64,000 bases of DNA from an uncultured Acidimicrobiales bacterium. GTDB taxonomy: Bacteria > Actinomycetota > Acidimicrobiia > Acidimicrobiales > CADCSY01. How positions within the stretch are numbered: position 1 is the stretch's first letter; every line of letters starts with the position of its first letter. The position numbers and the translations under genes were made by a program. The notes under the pieces were generated by a model. That model was given only the letters and a program-made list of their open reading frames with translations, did not search any database and had not been told where the DNA came from. Shown here piece after piece: positions 8,432 through 16,702 of the stretch. The stretch spans positions 1 through 64,000 of the forward strand of contig CADCSY010000024.1 of the NCBI GenBank assembly GCA_902805555.1, given 5' to 3'.

Positions 8432-9891
8432 GCGTGGTCGTCGACCGGCTGCGTCGGCGGCGTGACCGGAGGCCAGGTGCGCCGTCCCGGCCGGCGCCGA
8501 CTGCGACGAGCTTCCCCCTCCGGGGTCGACTCGGAGGCGACAGGGGCGGTGACCTCATCCCGCTCCGGGAGGCGGCAGCGGTCTGGTTGAAGGTGTCGCT
8601 CCAGAGCTTCGGAGGACCGGCAGGCCAGATCGCCGTGATGCACCGGGAGCTCGTCGAGGACCGCCGCTGGATCGGGGAACGGCGCTTCCTCCACGCCCTG
8701 AGCTTCTGCACCCTGCTCCCCGGCCCGGAGGCGCAGCAGCTGTCCATCTACCTCGGCTGGCTGCTCAACGGCACGGCAGGGGGCCTGATCGCCGGGTGCC
8801 TGTTCGTGCTCCCGGGCTTCCTCGCGATCATGGCCCTCTCGGTCGTGTACGCCGGGTGGGGTGGGACGGTGGGCGTCGCCGCCCTGTTCGCCGGCGTCGC
8901 CCCGGCCGTGATCGCCGTGGTCACCCAGGCGGTCATCCGTCTCGGCCGCCGGGCCCTGGGCAACCGGGTGCTCGTCGCGCTGGCCGCCCTCTCCTTCGTC
9001 GCCCTCGCGCTCCTCTCGGTCCCGTTCCCCGTCGTCATCGGCGCGGCCGGCCTGGTCGGCTTCGTCGTGGGGCGGGCCCGCCCGGCGTGGTTCCGCTCCG
9101 ACCGCGCTGAGGCGACCCCCGCCGACGGGCCGGTGCCCCTGATCCCCGACGACAGCCTCCACCAGGCCGCCCGATCGCCCGGACGGTCGACCCGCATCCT
9201 GGCGGTCGGCGCCGTCGTGTGGGCCGCCCCGGTGGTGGGGCTCGGGGTGGTCCTCGGGGGGAGCCACGTCTTCGTCCAGGAGGCCCGGTTCTTCAGCGGG
9301 GCTGCGCTCGTCACGTTCGGCGGCGGCTACGCCGTGCTCTCCTACGTGGCACAGCAGGCGGTGGAGGTCTACGGCTGGCTGGCACCGGGCGAGATGGTCA
9401 CCGGCCTCGCCATGGCGGAGACGACGCCGGGGCCGCTCATCCAGGTGGTGCAGTTCGTCGGGTTCATGGGCGCCTACCGGCAGCCCGGCAGCCTCGACCC
9501 CTGGGTGGCCGCAGCGCTCGGGGCGACCCTCGTCACCTGGGTCACCTACGTCCCGTGCTTCTTGTTCATCTTCTTGGGCGCCCCGCACGTCGAGCGGCTG
9601 CGCCACGACCGCCGTCTGGCCGCCGTCCTCACCGCCATCACCGCAGCCGTCGTGGGGGTGATCGCGGACCTGGCCGTGTACTTCGCGGTGCACACCCTCT
9701 TCTCGAGGACCGACGACCGGATGTTCGGCCCGCTGGGCATCGAGGTGCCGGACCCGGCGACGACGAGCCCGCTCGCCGTCGGCGTCGCCGGCCTCGCCTT
9801 CCTCCTGCTCTTCAGGCTCCGGTGGAGCGTTCCCAGGACGCTCGGCGCCTGTGCGGTGCTCGGCGGCACCATCCACCTGCTCAGCAGCTGA
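8428..9891 (+). CDS. chrA: Chromate transporter ChrA family, two-domain form
   Basis: A 487-residue membrane protein of the CHR family, which exports chromate in characterised members. It has two homologous halves. The first opens with SFGGPAGQIAVMHRELV and SFCTLLPGPEAQQLSIYLGW (about residues 57-110); the second has FGGGYAVLSYVAQQAVE and ETTPGPLIQVVQFVGFMGAY (about 294-350). The GTG at 8428 overlaps the modC TGA and gives a basic, low-complexity 50-residue N-terminus; no better internal start was found. Coupling to modABC makes an oxyanion-handling operon. Whether the real substrate here is chromate, sulfate or another oxyanion cannot be read from the sequence. Confidence 0.88.
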   Translation: MSVVVDRLRRRRDRRPGAPSRPAPTATSFPLRGRLGGDRGGDLIPLREAAAVWLKVSLQSFGGPAGQIAVMHRELVEDRRWIGERRFLHALSFCTLLPGPEAQQLSIYLGWLLNGTAGGLIAGCLFVLPGFLAIMALSVVYAGWGGTVGVAALFAGVAPAVIAVVTQAVIRLGRRALGNRVLVALAALSFVALALLSVPFPVVIGAAGLVGFVVGRARPAWFRSDRAEATPADGPVPLIPDDSLHQAARSPGRSTRILAVGAVVWAAPVVGLGVVLGGSHVFVQEARFFSGAALVTFGGGYAVLSYVAQQAVEVYGWLAPGEMVTGLAMAETTPGPLIQVVQFVGFMGAYRQPGSLDPWVAAALGATLVTWVTYVPCFLFIFLGAPHVERLRHDRRLAAVLTAITAAVVGVIADLAVYFAVHTLFSRTDDRMFGPLGIEVPDPATTSPLAVGVAGLAFLLLFRLRWSVPRTLGACAVLGGTIHLLSS

Positions 9892-10064
9892 GCCCCCCGA
9901 CCACGACGGGCGGCGCCGAGGTCGGAGGGATCAGCGCCGGGGCGGGTCGCCTGATCAGAGGAGCTGCGTCGGCGACCGGGTGGCCCGCAACGTCTCGTGC
10001 TCGCACGGACGACGCTGCGGACCACCCCTCTCGACGAGGCGTGGACCGCTCCGTCCGGGACGGC

Positions 10065-10904
10065 TCAGGGGATGATGATGACCTGCTCGGCGAGCAGGTC
10101 CTCGGGCACGAGGATGCCGTTGCGGGCCGCGATGTAGGGCCAGGCGTCGCCGTTGCCGTAGTGCTGGATGGCCATCTTGTAGAGGGTCCCACCCATGCCG
10201 AGGACCTGCTGGATCTCGTGCGCAGCAGCCGGGGCCGGAGCAGCCTGGACCGGAGCAGCCTGGACCGGAGCAGCCTGGACCGGAGCAGCCTGGACCGCAG
10301 CAGCCTGGACCGGAGCAGCCTGGGCTGCGCCGCCCGCCAGGAACTCCCGGACGAGGGGTCGCAGGGCGGGCCACCCGTTGTACGGCGCGTCCCAGTGCCG
10401 CTGCGCCTCACCCGAGGTGAAGGTGTGCCAGGCGCCGAAGCTCGTGCCGGCAGACGAGATGTCGTACATGGCCCTGGCCGCCTGCACCGGGTCGTCGGCC
10501 GTGGCGTCGCTGATCGCCGGCCACCAGTACGAGTTGATCTGGTAGAGGCCACGGTCGGCGTGGGACTGCGACCCGTCCGCTGCGTAGACCCAACCCGGGC
10601 CGGCCACGCCGAGCTGCGTGCCGGCGGGCTGGTTCCCGAACTCGGGGTGCCAGTTCCGCAGACCGCTGTAGAGCGAGGACTCGGCGATGGCGATCGAGGT
10701 GGCGGTGAGCAGCTGCTCCTCGGTGTGGAAGCCGCCCGCGTGGGCGCTCTGGATCGTCTCGGTGATCGAGAGCTGCTCGCCGGCGTACGTCATGTCGGTC
10801 GCCGCGCTGGCCGGGCTCGCACCGACCACGGTCGCCGACACGACCAGCGTCGCCAGCAGCGTCACCGCCGCCGAGGCGCGCTTGAAGAGACGGGGGGATG
10901 GCAT
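10065..10904 (-). CDS. Secreted lysozyme-like protein with LysM-like C-terminus
   Basis: A 279-residue exported protein, probably cell-wall active. A Sec signal ends near ASPASA (residue 34). The domain at about 40-195 has SIAIAESSLYSGLRNW, with a candidate catalytic Glu, and DRGLYQINSYWW, as in soluble lytic transglycosylase-type domains of actinobacteria. An Ala-Pro-Val-Gln-rich linker of 15-bp DNA repeats (10236-10335) leads to a LysM-like segment (TLYKMAIQHYGNGDAWPYIA) at about 240-260. The ATG follows AGGAGAA. The divergent upstream region carries several GTNAC half-sites. Role in division or wall turnover is inferred. Confidence 0.8.
   Translation of the reverse strand: MPSPRLFKRASAAVTLLATLVVSATVVGASPASAATDMTYAGEQLSITETIQSAHAGGFHTEEQLLTATSIAIAESSLYSGLRNWHPEFGNQPAGTQLGVAGPGWVYAADGSQSHADRGLYQINSYWWPAISDATADDPVQAARAMYDISSAGTSFGAWHTFTSGEAQRHWDAPYNGWPALRPLVREFLAGGAAQAAPVQAAAVQAAPVQAAPVQAAPVQAAPAPAAAHEIQQVLGMGGTLYKMAIQHYGNGDAWPYIAARNGILVPEDLLAEQVIIIP
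10236..10335. repeat. 15-bp tandem repeats encoding the AAPVQ linker
   Basis: About six near-identical 15-bp units (CAGCCTGGACCGGAG) encode the repeated Gln-Ala-Ala-Pro-Val linker of the lysozyme-like protein. Being a multiple of three, copy number can change without breaking the frame, so the linker length may vary between strains. Confidence 0.85.
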
Positions 10905-10942
10905 CAGGGGGTTCTCCTGGGGGGTTGGAGCGAGGGGGCGCC

Positions 10943-10993
10943 GTCACATGACGATCGCCTGACCAGTTGGTCACGAAACCGTAACACGGTGAC
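10943..10993. promoter_or_regulatory. Cluster of GTNAC half-sites between divergent genes
   Basis: GTCAC at 10943, GTCAC at 10970, GTAAC at 10981 and GTGAC at 10989 lie upstream of the leftward lysozyme-like gene. The last three are spaced 11 and 8 bp. The pattern recalls the GTNAC-type direct repeats reported for the actinobacterial cell-division regulator MtrA, which controls wall hydrolases; that link is inference. Confidence 0.4.
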
Positions 10994-11091
10994 CCCGGGC
11001 CGTGGTGACGCGACCGCGAACGGACGGCAACTTCGCCGTTGCCTCCCGTCCGCATGCTGCGACCGCGCACCGTGGGCAGTCGTCGCCTGGT

Positions 11092-11103
11092 TACTGTCCC
11101 CAG
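11092..11103 (+). promoter_or_regulatory. Leaderless promoter -10 (TACTGT) for the GT-C-like gene
   Basis: TACTGT at 11092-11097 lies six bases before the GTG at 11104; there is no ribosome binding site. Confidence 0.6.
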
Positions 11104-12543
11104 GTGCGGGGCCGCGGGGATCGTTGGTCGTGGGCGGCGGTGGGGGTCTCCGCCACGGCCGCCGTCGTCGCCCTCGCCACCCACGAGATGTGGCGCGACG
11201 AGTGGCAGGCGTGGTTGCTGGCCGACAACAGCTCCTCCCTGCGCCAGCTGCTCTCCGACGTGCGCCACGAGGGCCACTCCCCGCTCTGGCACGTCCTGCT
11301 CTTCGGCCTCTCGCGCATCGGCTCGGTCGAGCTCATGCGCCTGCTCGTGGCCGCTGTGGCGGTGGCCTCGACTGCCGTGGTCGCGTGGTTCGGGCCGTTC
11401 CGCAGCTGGCAGAAGCCGGTCTTCGCCCTCGGCTACTTCTCGGCGTTCGAGTACCTGGCCGTCAGTCGGCCCTACGGGCTCAGCGCGCTCCTCGCCTTCA
11501 CCTACGCCGCCCTCTCGTGGAGCTCGAACCGGGATCACACCGGTTGGCGGGCGGTCCTCCTGGTGCTGCTCGCCCTCACGAGCGTCTACGGCGCGATGTT
11601 GGCGCTGGTGCTGGGCGCCGCAGCCGTGCTCGAGCGGTGGCCGAGGCGGCCGCCGAGCGCGCTCGTCCCGGCAGCCGCAGCTGCGGCCGGGGTGGGCCTG
11701 TCACTCGTGCTGGCACGACCACGTGCGACGACGACCGGGTTCTTCTCGTCGAGCCCGCTGCTCAACCCGTTCCTCGGCCTCGACCCCGATCGCATCGACC
11801 TCCGCCAGGTGGTGCGAGCGCTCGTGCCCGTCCCGCCACTGCGCCACGACGGCTGGTGGGACAACAGCGTCGTCGACTCGCCGAGCGGCGTCGTCGTCGG
11901 GCTCTTCGCCGCCGTCGCGATCGGGATCGTCGCCCTCGGGCTGCGGCGGTCACCGGTCTCGGTGGCCATGTGGGTCGCAGGCGTCGCCGGGTTCCTGGTC
12001 TTCGGCTACGTCGTGTACACGGGCTCGATCTACCACTACGGGCACCTCTACGTGCTCGCCGTCGCCGCGATCTGGGCGGGCTCGTCACGGGCCGGGGCGG
12101 CCGTCGACCAGCGCATGGTCGTCGCCCTCCTCGGGGTGCAGGCGCTCGGCGGCGTCGCCGCCCTCGCCCTCGATGCGACAGGACCGTTCTCCAACGGGGA
12201 GCAGGTGGCGGCGGTGGTCGACGGGGAGGAGGTCGTGGTCGTCGACCCCGACTGGTTCGGCGCCACCGTCGCCGGCGAGCGAGGCAGCAGCGTGCTCATG
12301 GCCGCCTCGAACGAGCAACGGACCTTCGTCCGGTGGAACGAGGGGAGGGAGTGCCGGGAGGGCGCCGCACCCCTGTGCCTCGACCTGGACGAGGTGCTGG
12401 CGCGAGCCGATCGGGCGGGGGCCGACGTGCTCGTCCTGCCGCCCGAGGTGCGGCTCCCCCCGTCGGCGCCGTGGCGTCTGCTCGAGGTGCTCGACGGGGC
12501 TGCCACCGACGAGGACTTCGCCGTGCACCGCCGCACGGGCTGA
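11104..12543 (+). CDS. Multi-spanning membrane protein, GT-C/GT39-like glycosyltransferase
   Basis: The 479-residue product has about eight to ten hydrophobic segments in residues 8-350 and a soluble C-terminal tail of about 130 residues. After the first membrane segment it carries HEMWRDEWQAWLLA and EGHSPLWHVLLF, the acidic loop and following helix typical of polyprenyl-phosphate-sugar-dependent GT-C enzymes. A transferase acting on an exported sugar or lipid acceptor is therefore likely, but donor and acceptor are unknown. The GTG at 11104 is preferred over upstream starts because a TACTGT hexamer sits six bases before it. It is divergent from the lysozyme-like gene. Confidence 0.75.
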   Translation: MRGRGDRWSWAAVGVSATAAVVALATHEMWRDEWQAWLLADNSSSLRQLLSDVRHEGHSPLWHVLLFGLSRIGSVELMRLLVAAVAVASTAVVAWFGPFRSWQKPVFALGYFSAFEYLAVSRPYGLSALLAFTYAALSWSSNRDHTGWRAVLLVLLALTSVYGAMLALVLGAAAVLERWPRRPPSALVPAAAAAAGVGLSLVLARPRATTTGFFSSSPLLNPFLGLDPDRIDLRQVVRALVPVPPLRHDGWWDNSVVDSPSGVVVGLFAAVAIGIVALGLRRSPVSVAMWVAGVAGFLVFGYVVYTGSIYHYGHLYVLAVAAIWAGSSRAGAAVDQRMVVALLGVQALGGVAALALDATGPFSNGEQVAAVVDGEEVVVVDPDWFGATVAGERGSSVLMAASNEQRTFVRWNEGRECREGAAPLCLDLDEVLARADRAGADVLVLPPEVRLPPSAPWRLLEVLDGAATDEDFAVHRRTG

Positions 12544-12595
12544 CCGGCCGGGTCTCCTGGGCGCGGCAGGGACCGGGACGGGCTCGCTCGCTCGC

Positions 12596-13204
12596 TCAGC
12601 CCACGCTCGAGCCCGGGACGTCGGGGTACGCGAGGGGGCACGCCGGTGCGAGCGCCTCCTGCGTGGTGGGATCCACCTCCGTCAAGAAGGTGGCGTGGAA
12701 GCGGTTGATCATGTTGGACAGCCCGACCGTGAAGCAGAGCTCGATGATCTGCTCGTCGTCGAAGTGCTCGGCGAGGGCGCCGTAGGTGGCGTCGTCGATC
12801 ACGTCCATCCGGGTGGCGCGCTGGGCGTAGCGCACGATCGCCGCCTCATCAGGGTCGTAGAGACCCTCCGGGAGGGGGTCGTCACCGAGGTGGGCGAGCT
12901 TCTCCTCGGTCAGGCCTGCCGCTCGACCGAGCAGCACGTGGGTGGGGATTCAATAGTGGCAGTCGTTGGTGAGCGAGGCGGTGAGGTACGCGAGCTCCCG
13001 CTGCGCGGGGCTCATCGTGTTGTCGAAGTAGACGACGGTCCCGAACCTCACCATCGCGTCGAGGGCCCGAGGGTGGTTGGCGGCCGCCCGGTACACGTTG
13101 GGAGCCACGCTGCGGCCCCGAGTGCCGGTGACGCGGTCGAGGACCTCGCGGGCGAGCGGGTCGGCCCCCTCGTCCCCTGGGTCGACGAGCGGCAGCCGTC
13201 CCAT
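12596..13204 (-). CDS. Probable selenoprotein: AhpD/carboxymuconolactone decarboxylase family, CxxU motif
   Basis: One frame runs from ATG 13204 to 12596 with a single in-frame TGA at 12950-12952. Reading TGA as selenocysteine gives 202 residues with Sec at position 85 in the motif NDCHYUIPTH. The family's catalytic pattern is E...CxxCxxxH, so Sec replaces exactly the second redox Cys, and both flanks (RELAYLTASLT before, VLLGRAAGLTEEKLAHLGD after) are intact family sequence. A stable hairpin with loop GGUC starts 13 nt after the TGA (see 12917-12936). Such proteins are thiol peroxidases or disulfide reductases in peroxide defence. ATG 13204 has TACGGT seven bases upstream. A nonsense mutation or sequencing error is the alternative. 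Confidence 0.8.
12917..12936 (-). promoter_or_regulatory. SECIS-like hairpin downstream of the in-frame TGA
   Basis: On the minus strand TGCTGCTC (12936-12929) pairs with GAGCGGCA (12924-12917), including one G-U pair, around the four-base loop GGUC (12928-12925). The loop begins 21 nt after the UGA. Bacterial SECIS elements lie immediately 3' of the Sec codon, and the E. coli fdhF element, as I recall it, carries the same GGUC loop about 18 nt after its UGA. This supports recoding by SelB. Confidence 0.75.
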
Positions 13205-13217
13205 CGCGCCGACCGTA
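13205..13217 (-). promoter_or_regulatory. Leaderless promoter -10 (TACGGT) for the selenoprotein gene
   Basis: TACGGT (13217-13212) is seven bases before ATG 13204, with no ribosome binding site. Confidence 0.55.
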
Positions 13218-13296
13218 CACCGAGCCGTTCGGCAGGACCGCCGGTGGGCATGGCTAGCGTGACCGGCCGGAGTCCGACGTGCGCTGGGGGGATGCG

Positions 13297-14532
13297 ATGT
13301 CCGTGCTCGAGGTCGAGGTGGAGCCGGGCGCAGCCGGGTTCGACGCCGGACGGCTGGCCAGGATCGATGCCCACTTCGGCCGCTACGTCGACGACGGGCG
13401 GCTCCCCGGCTGGCTCGTGCTGGTCGCCCGCAGGGGCCAGATCGTGCACCTGTCGACCTGCGGCCAGCGGGACGTCGAGGCGGCCGCCCCGGTGGAGCTC
13501 GACACCGTGTGGCGCATCTACTCGATGACGAAGCCGATCACCTCGGTGGCGGCGATGATGCTGTACGAGGAGGGCGGGTTCGAGCTGAAGGACCCGATCG
13601 CACGGTGGCTCCCCGCCTTCGCCGACACCAAGGTGTACAGGTCCGGATCGACCGTGAACCCGGTGCTCGAGGCCCAGATCGAACCCATCCGGGTGTGGCA
13701 CCTCCTCACCCACACCTCCGGGCTGACGTACGGGTTCCACCACGCCACCCCCGTCGACGCCATGTACCGGGCCGGGGGCTACGAGTGGGGCGCCCCCGGG
13801 AAGCTGTCCCTGGCCGAGCACTGCGAGCGCTGGGCCTCGTTCCCGCTGCTGTTCCAACCGGGGAGCGAGTGGAACTACGGCGTCAGCACCGACGTGCTCG
13901 GTCGTCTCGTCGAGGTCGTGTCCGGCCAGCCCCTCGACGTGTTCCTGCGGGAGCGGATCTTCGAGCCACTCGGCATGACCGAGACCGACTTCTTCGTCCC
14001 CGAGGCCGACCACGACCGGCTGGCGGCGCTCTACGTCCCGTCACCGACCACCCGCCGGGCCGTCCGGGCCGACGCCATGGGCCAGGTGGCGAAGGCCGAG
14101 CCGGACTTCCTCTCGGGCGGTGGCGGCCTCGTCTCGACCGCGGCGGACTACCACCGCTTCACACAGATGCTGCTCGGCGGCGGGCAGCTCGACGGCGTCC
14201 GGCTGCTCGGCACCCGGACACTGCGCTACATGGCGAGCAACCACCTGCCCGGCGGGGCAGACCTCGAGGCCTTCGGGAGGCCGCTGTTCGCCGAGACCTC
14301 CTTCGCCGGCGTCGGCTTCGGGCTCGGCTTCTCGGTCGTCCAGAGCCCGGTCGACAACAAGGTGCTGTCCTCGGCCGGGGAGCTCGCGTGGGGCGGTGCG
14401 GCAAGCACCGCGTTCTGGGTGGACCCGACGGAGGAGATCACCGCCCTGTTCCTCACGCAGCTGCTGCCCTCGAGCACCCATCCGATCCGCTCACAGCTGA
14501 AGCAGCTCGTCTACCAGGCGCTCGTGGACTGA
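13297..14532 (+). CDS. Beta-lactamase-fold serine hydrolase (class C / EstB-like)
   Basis: A 411-residue cytosolic-looking serine hydrolase of the penicillin-binding-protein fold. The nucleophile motif SxxK is SMTK at about residue 77, followed by WHLLTHTSGLTYG and the YxxS motif in WNYGVSTDVLG at about 193. A late GELAWGGAAST stretch supplies the third-motif region. Such proteins act mostly as esterases or peptidases, rarely as beta-lactamases; the substrate is unknown. ATG 13297 was preferred over an in-frame GTG at 13279 because the shared family sequence starts there. TAGCGT at 13255-13260 may be its promoter. It is divergent from the selenoprotein gene. Confidence 0.88.
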   Translation: MSVLEVEVEPGAAGFDAGRLARIDAHFGRYVDDGRLPGWLVLVARRGQIVHLSTCGQRDVEAAAPVELDTVWRIYSMTKPITSVAAMMLYEEGGFELKDPIARWLPAFADTKVYRSGSTVNPVLEAQIEPIRVWHLLTHTSGLTYGFHHATPVDAMYRAGGYEWGAPGKLSLAEHCERWASFPLLFQPGSEWNYGVSTDVLGRLVEVVSGQPLDVFLRERIFEPLGMTETDFFVPEADHDRLAALYVPSPTTRRAVRADAMGQVAKAEPDFLSGGGGLVSTAADYHRFTQMLLGGGQLDGVRLLGTRTLRYMASNHLPGGADLEAFGRPLFAETSFAGVGFGLGFSVVQSPVDNKVLSSAGELAWGGAASTAFWVDPTEEITALFLTQLLPSSTHPIRSQLKQLVYQALVD

Positions 14533-14593
14533 GCAGCCGCCTCCTCACTGACAGCAGTCCTCACACCACGGACCGACGTGCCGATGGCACGGG

Positions 14594-16654
14594 ATGGTCG
14601 AACGAAGCACCTCACGGCGCGCCCGGTCCCGCCTCGCCCTCGCCGCCGGCGTCGGCCTCCTGCTCGCTGGGGCGCCCCCCGTCCCGGTCGGGGCCCAGGC
14701 CTCGGCGCAGCCCACGCTCCGCTGGGAGCGCCAGCTGGGCGGGATCGTGCGCGAGTCCTCCCCGGGGATGGGCGACGTCGACGGGGACGGCCAGCTCGAC
14801 CTCGTCGTCGGGAGCCACGACGGCCGGGTCAACGTGCTGCGGGCAGGTGACGGGAGCTCGACGCCGGGGTGGCCGCAGCAGACGACCCACGCGATCAACT
14901 CCTCGCCCGCCGTCGCCGACACCACCGGGGACGGGCGGCCCGAGATCCACATCGGGGTCGGCACCGACGACGCCCCGGGCGGCGGCGTCTACTCGTACGC
15001 GCCCGACGGACGCGTCCGCTGGCGCTACGCGGCTGCCGACAAGGTCTTCTCCAACCCGTCGATCCACTCGACGCCCGCCATCGGCGACGTCAACGGCGGT
15101 GGCGGGCCGGAGGCGTCCTTCGGTGCCCTCGGGCTCGAGAGCATCCACGCCGTGGACCCGAACGGCGTCCGGTTGGGAGGGTTCCCGTTCTACTGGGACG
15201 ACACCGTCTTCTCGTCGCCCGCCCTGGTGGACGTCGACAGGAACGGCGTGGCCGACATCGTCATCGGCGGCGACTCCTCGCCCGGCGCCCCGGTGGACCA
15301 CCGCGGCGGGATGGTGAGGGCCATGGACGGGGGCGGCCGGCCCCTGTGGGAGCACCGGGTCGACGACATCGTCCGTGGCGCGCCCTCCGTCGGCGACATC
15401 GACGGTGACGGGCGACCCGACATCGTGTTCGGTGGCGGTGACTACTGGGGCGGCGCCGACTCCACCAAGGTCTACGCGCTCGAGCTGGACGGACGGCTGA
15501 AGCCGGGCTGGCCGCAGTCGACCGACGGCGTCACCAACGCCTCCCCGACGCTCGCCGACCTCGACGGCGACGGCCGCCTCGACATCGCCATCGGCACGTT
15601 CGACAGCCGCCACGGTCGTGGCGGCGGCGGCTCCGTCTACGCCTGGAACGGGGCCGGCGGACGCCTCGCCGGCTTCCCCCGGGCCTCGGGTGGAGGCGTC
15701 GTGCTGGCGCAGCTGGTGACCGCCGACCTCGACGGCGACGGTGGCCAGGACCTCCTGGTGCCCACCGGTGGAGCCGTCTTCGCCTACAGCGGGCGGACGG
15801 GCGCCCGCCTCTTCAGCCTGGCCGAGGGGAGGGGCACGGGGTTCCAGGGCTCTCCGCTGGTCGCCGACGTGGACCGCAACGGCCTGCTCGACGTCGTGCT
15901 CGCCGGGTTCCGCGACGGCAGCGGGGTCGTGCTCCGCTACGAGCTCGGCCCGCAGGCGGCGGCCGGACCGCTGGCCTGGCCGCAGTTCCGCCGGGACAGC
16001 CGGCGCACGGGGACCATCACCTCCCTGGCCGAGGCCCGCTCGATCACCGACGCCTGCCCGCCCGGGCGGGTGCCGCCGAGTGGCTTCGCCGACGTCCCCG
16101 ACGGCAACGTCCACCGGGGCGCCATCGACTGCATCAAGTGGTGGGACGTCACCCGGGGCTCCTCCGGCGGGTACAACCCCGCCGGCGTCGTGAACCGGGG
16201 CCAGATGGCGACGTTCGTCGCCAACACCATCGAGCGGTCGGGAGGCAGCCTGCCGACGGCCCCGCCCGACGCCTTCGACGACGACGACGGGACCACCCAC
16301 GAGACCGACATCAACAAGGTCGCTGCGGCCGGCATCGTGGTCGGCGGGGGCGACGGCCGGTACCGGCCGGCCGACCCGGTGAGCAGGGCGCAGATGGCGA
16401 CGTTCCTCGCCAAGGCCCACGACGTCCGGGCCGGAAGACCGCTCGGCGCCCCACCGGTCGACTACTTCGACGACGACGACGGTGACGTCCACGAGGCGAA
16501 CGTGAACCGGGCGGCCGCCGAGGGGTTGACGGGGGGGACGGCCAGCGGGGCCTACCGCCCCGGTGCCCCTGTCGCCAGGGACCAGATGGCGTCGTTCCTG
16601 GCCCGGCTGCTCGACCTGCTCGTCGACGCCGCCGGCGCCAGGCCCCCGGGCTGA
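14594..16654 (+). CDS. Secreted FG-GAP/VCBS repeat protein with three SLH domains
   Basis: A 686-residue exported protein. An Arg-rich Sec signal ends near GAQASA (residue 38). Residues 50-470 contain about seven beta-propeller-type repeats with calcium-binding signatures such as DVDGDGQLD, DIDGDGRPD, DLDGDGRLD and DVDRNGLLD. From about 500 three S-layer homology domains follow, each ending in a phrase like GYNPAGVVNRGQMATFVA, RYRPADPVSRAQMATFLA and AYRPGAPVARDQMASFLA. The protein is therefore likely anchored on the cell surface by its C-terminus, with a propeller that binds a ligand or partner. The ATG at 14594 gives the signal peptide. It is monocistronic, convergent with the next gene. Confidence 0.85.
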   Translation: MVERSTSRRARSRLALAAGVGLLLAGAPPVPVGAQASAQPTLRWERQLGGIVRESSPGMGDVDGDGQLDLVVGSHDGRVNVLRAGDGSSTPGWPQQTTHAINSSPAVADTTGDGRPEIHIGVGTDDAPGGGVYSYAPDGRVRWRYAAADKVFSNPSIHSTPAIGDVNGGGGPEASFGALGLESIHAVDPNGVRLGGFPFYWDDTVFSSPALVDVDRNGVADIVIGGDSSPGAPVDHRGGMVRAMDGGGRPLWEHRVDDIVRGAPSVGDIDGDGRPDIVFGGGDYWGGADSTKVYALELDGRLKPGWPQSTDGVTNASPTLADLDGDGRLDIAIGTFDSRHGRGGGGSVYAWNGAGGRLAGFPRASGGGVVLAQLVTADLDGDGGQDLLVPTGGAVFAYSGRTGARLFSLAEGRGTGFQGSPLVADVDRNGLLDVVLAGFRDGSGVVLRYELGPQAAAGPLAWPQFRRDSRRTGTITSLAEARSITDACPPGRVPPSGFADVPDGNVHRGAIDCIKWWDVTRGSSGGYNPAGVVNRGQMATFVANTIERSGGSLPTAPPDAFDDDDGTTHETDINKVAAAGIVVGGGDGRYRPADPVSRAQMATFLAKAHDVRAGRPLGAPPVDYFDDDDGDVHEANVNRAAAEGLTGGTASGAYRPGAPVARDQMASFLARLLDLLVDAAGARPPG

Positions 16655-16702
16655 TCCCGGCGGCGCCGGCTGGCCCACCGAGCCACGCCAGGCGGGCTCG
16701 CA

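Noticed and set aside
10048-10063. Small inverted repeat between chrA and the lysozyme-like gene as a terminator
   Set aside because: The stem is only five base pairs with a three-base loop, too weak to call in this composition.
10905-11103. Cyclic-di-AMP riboswitch before the lysozyme-like gene
   Set aside because: Such genes in actinobacteria often have one, but I could not find its conserved core; the gap shows GTNAC sites instead.
12596-13204. Reading the gene as two separate small genes or a pseudogene
   Set aside because: The only defect is one TGA at a redox Cys position with a well-placed hairpin; there is no frameshift or other decay, so selenocysteine is the better reading.
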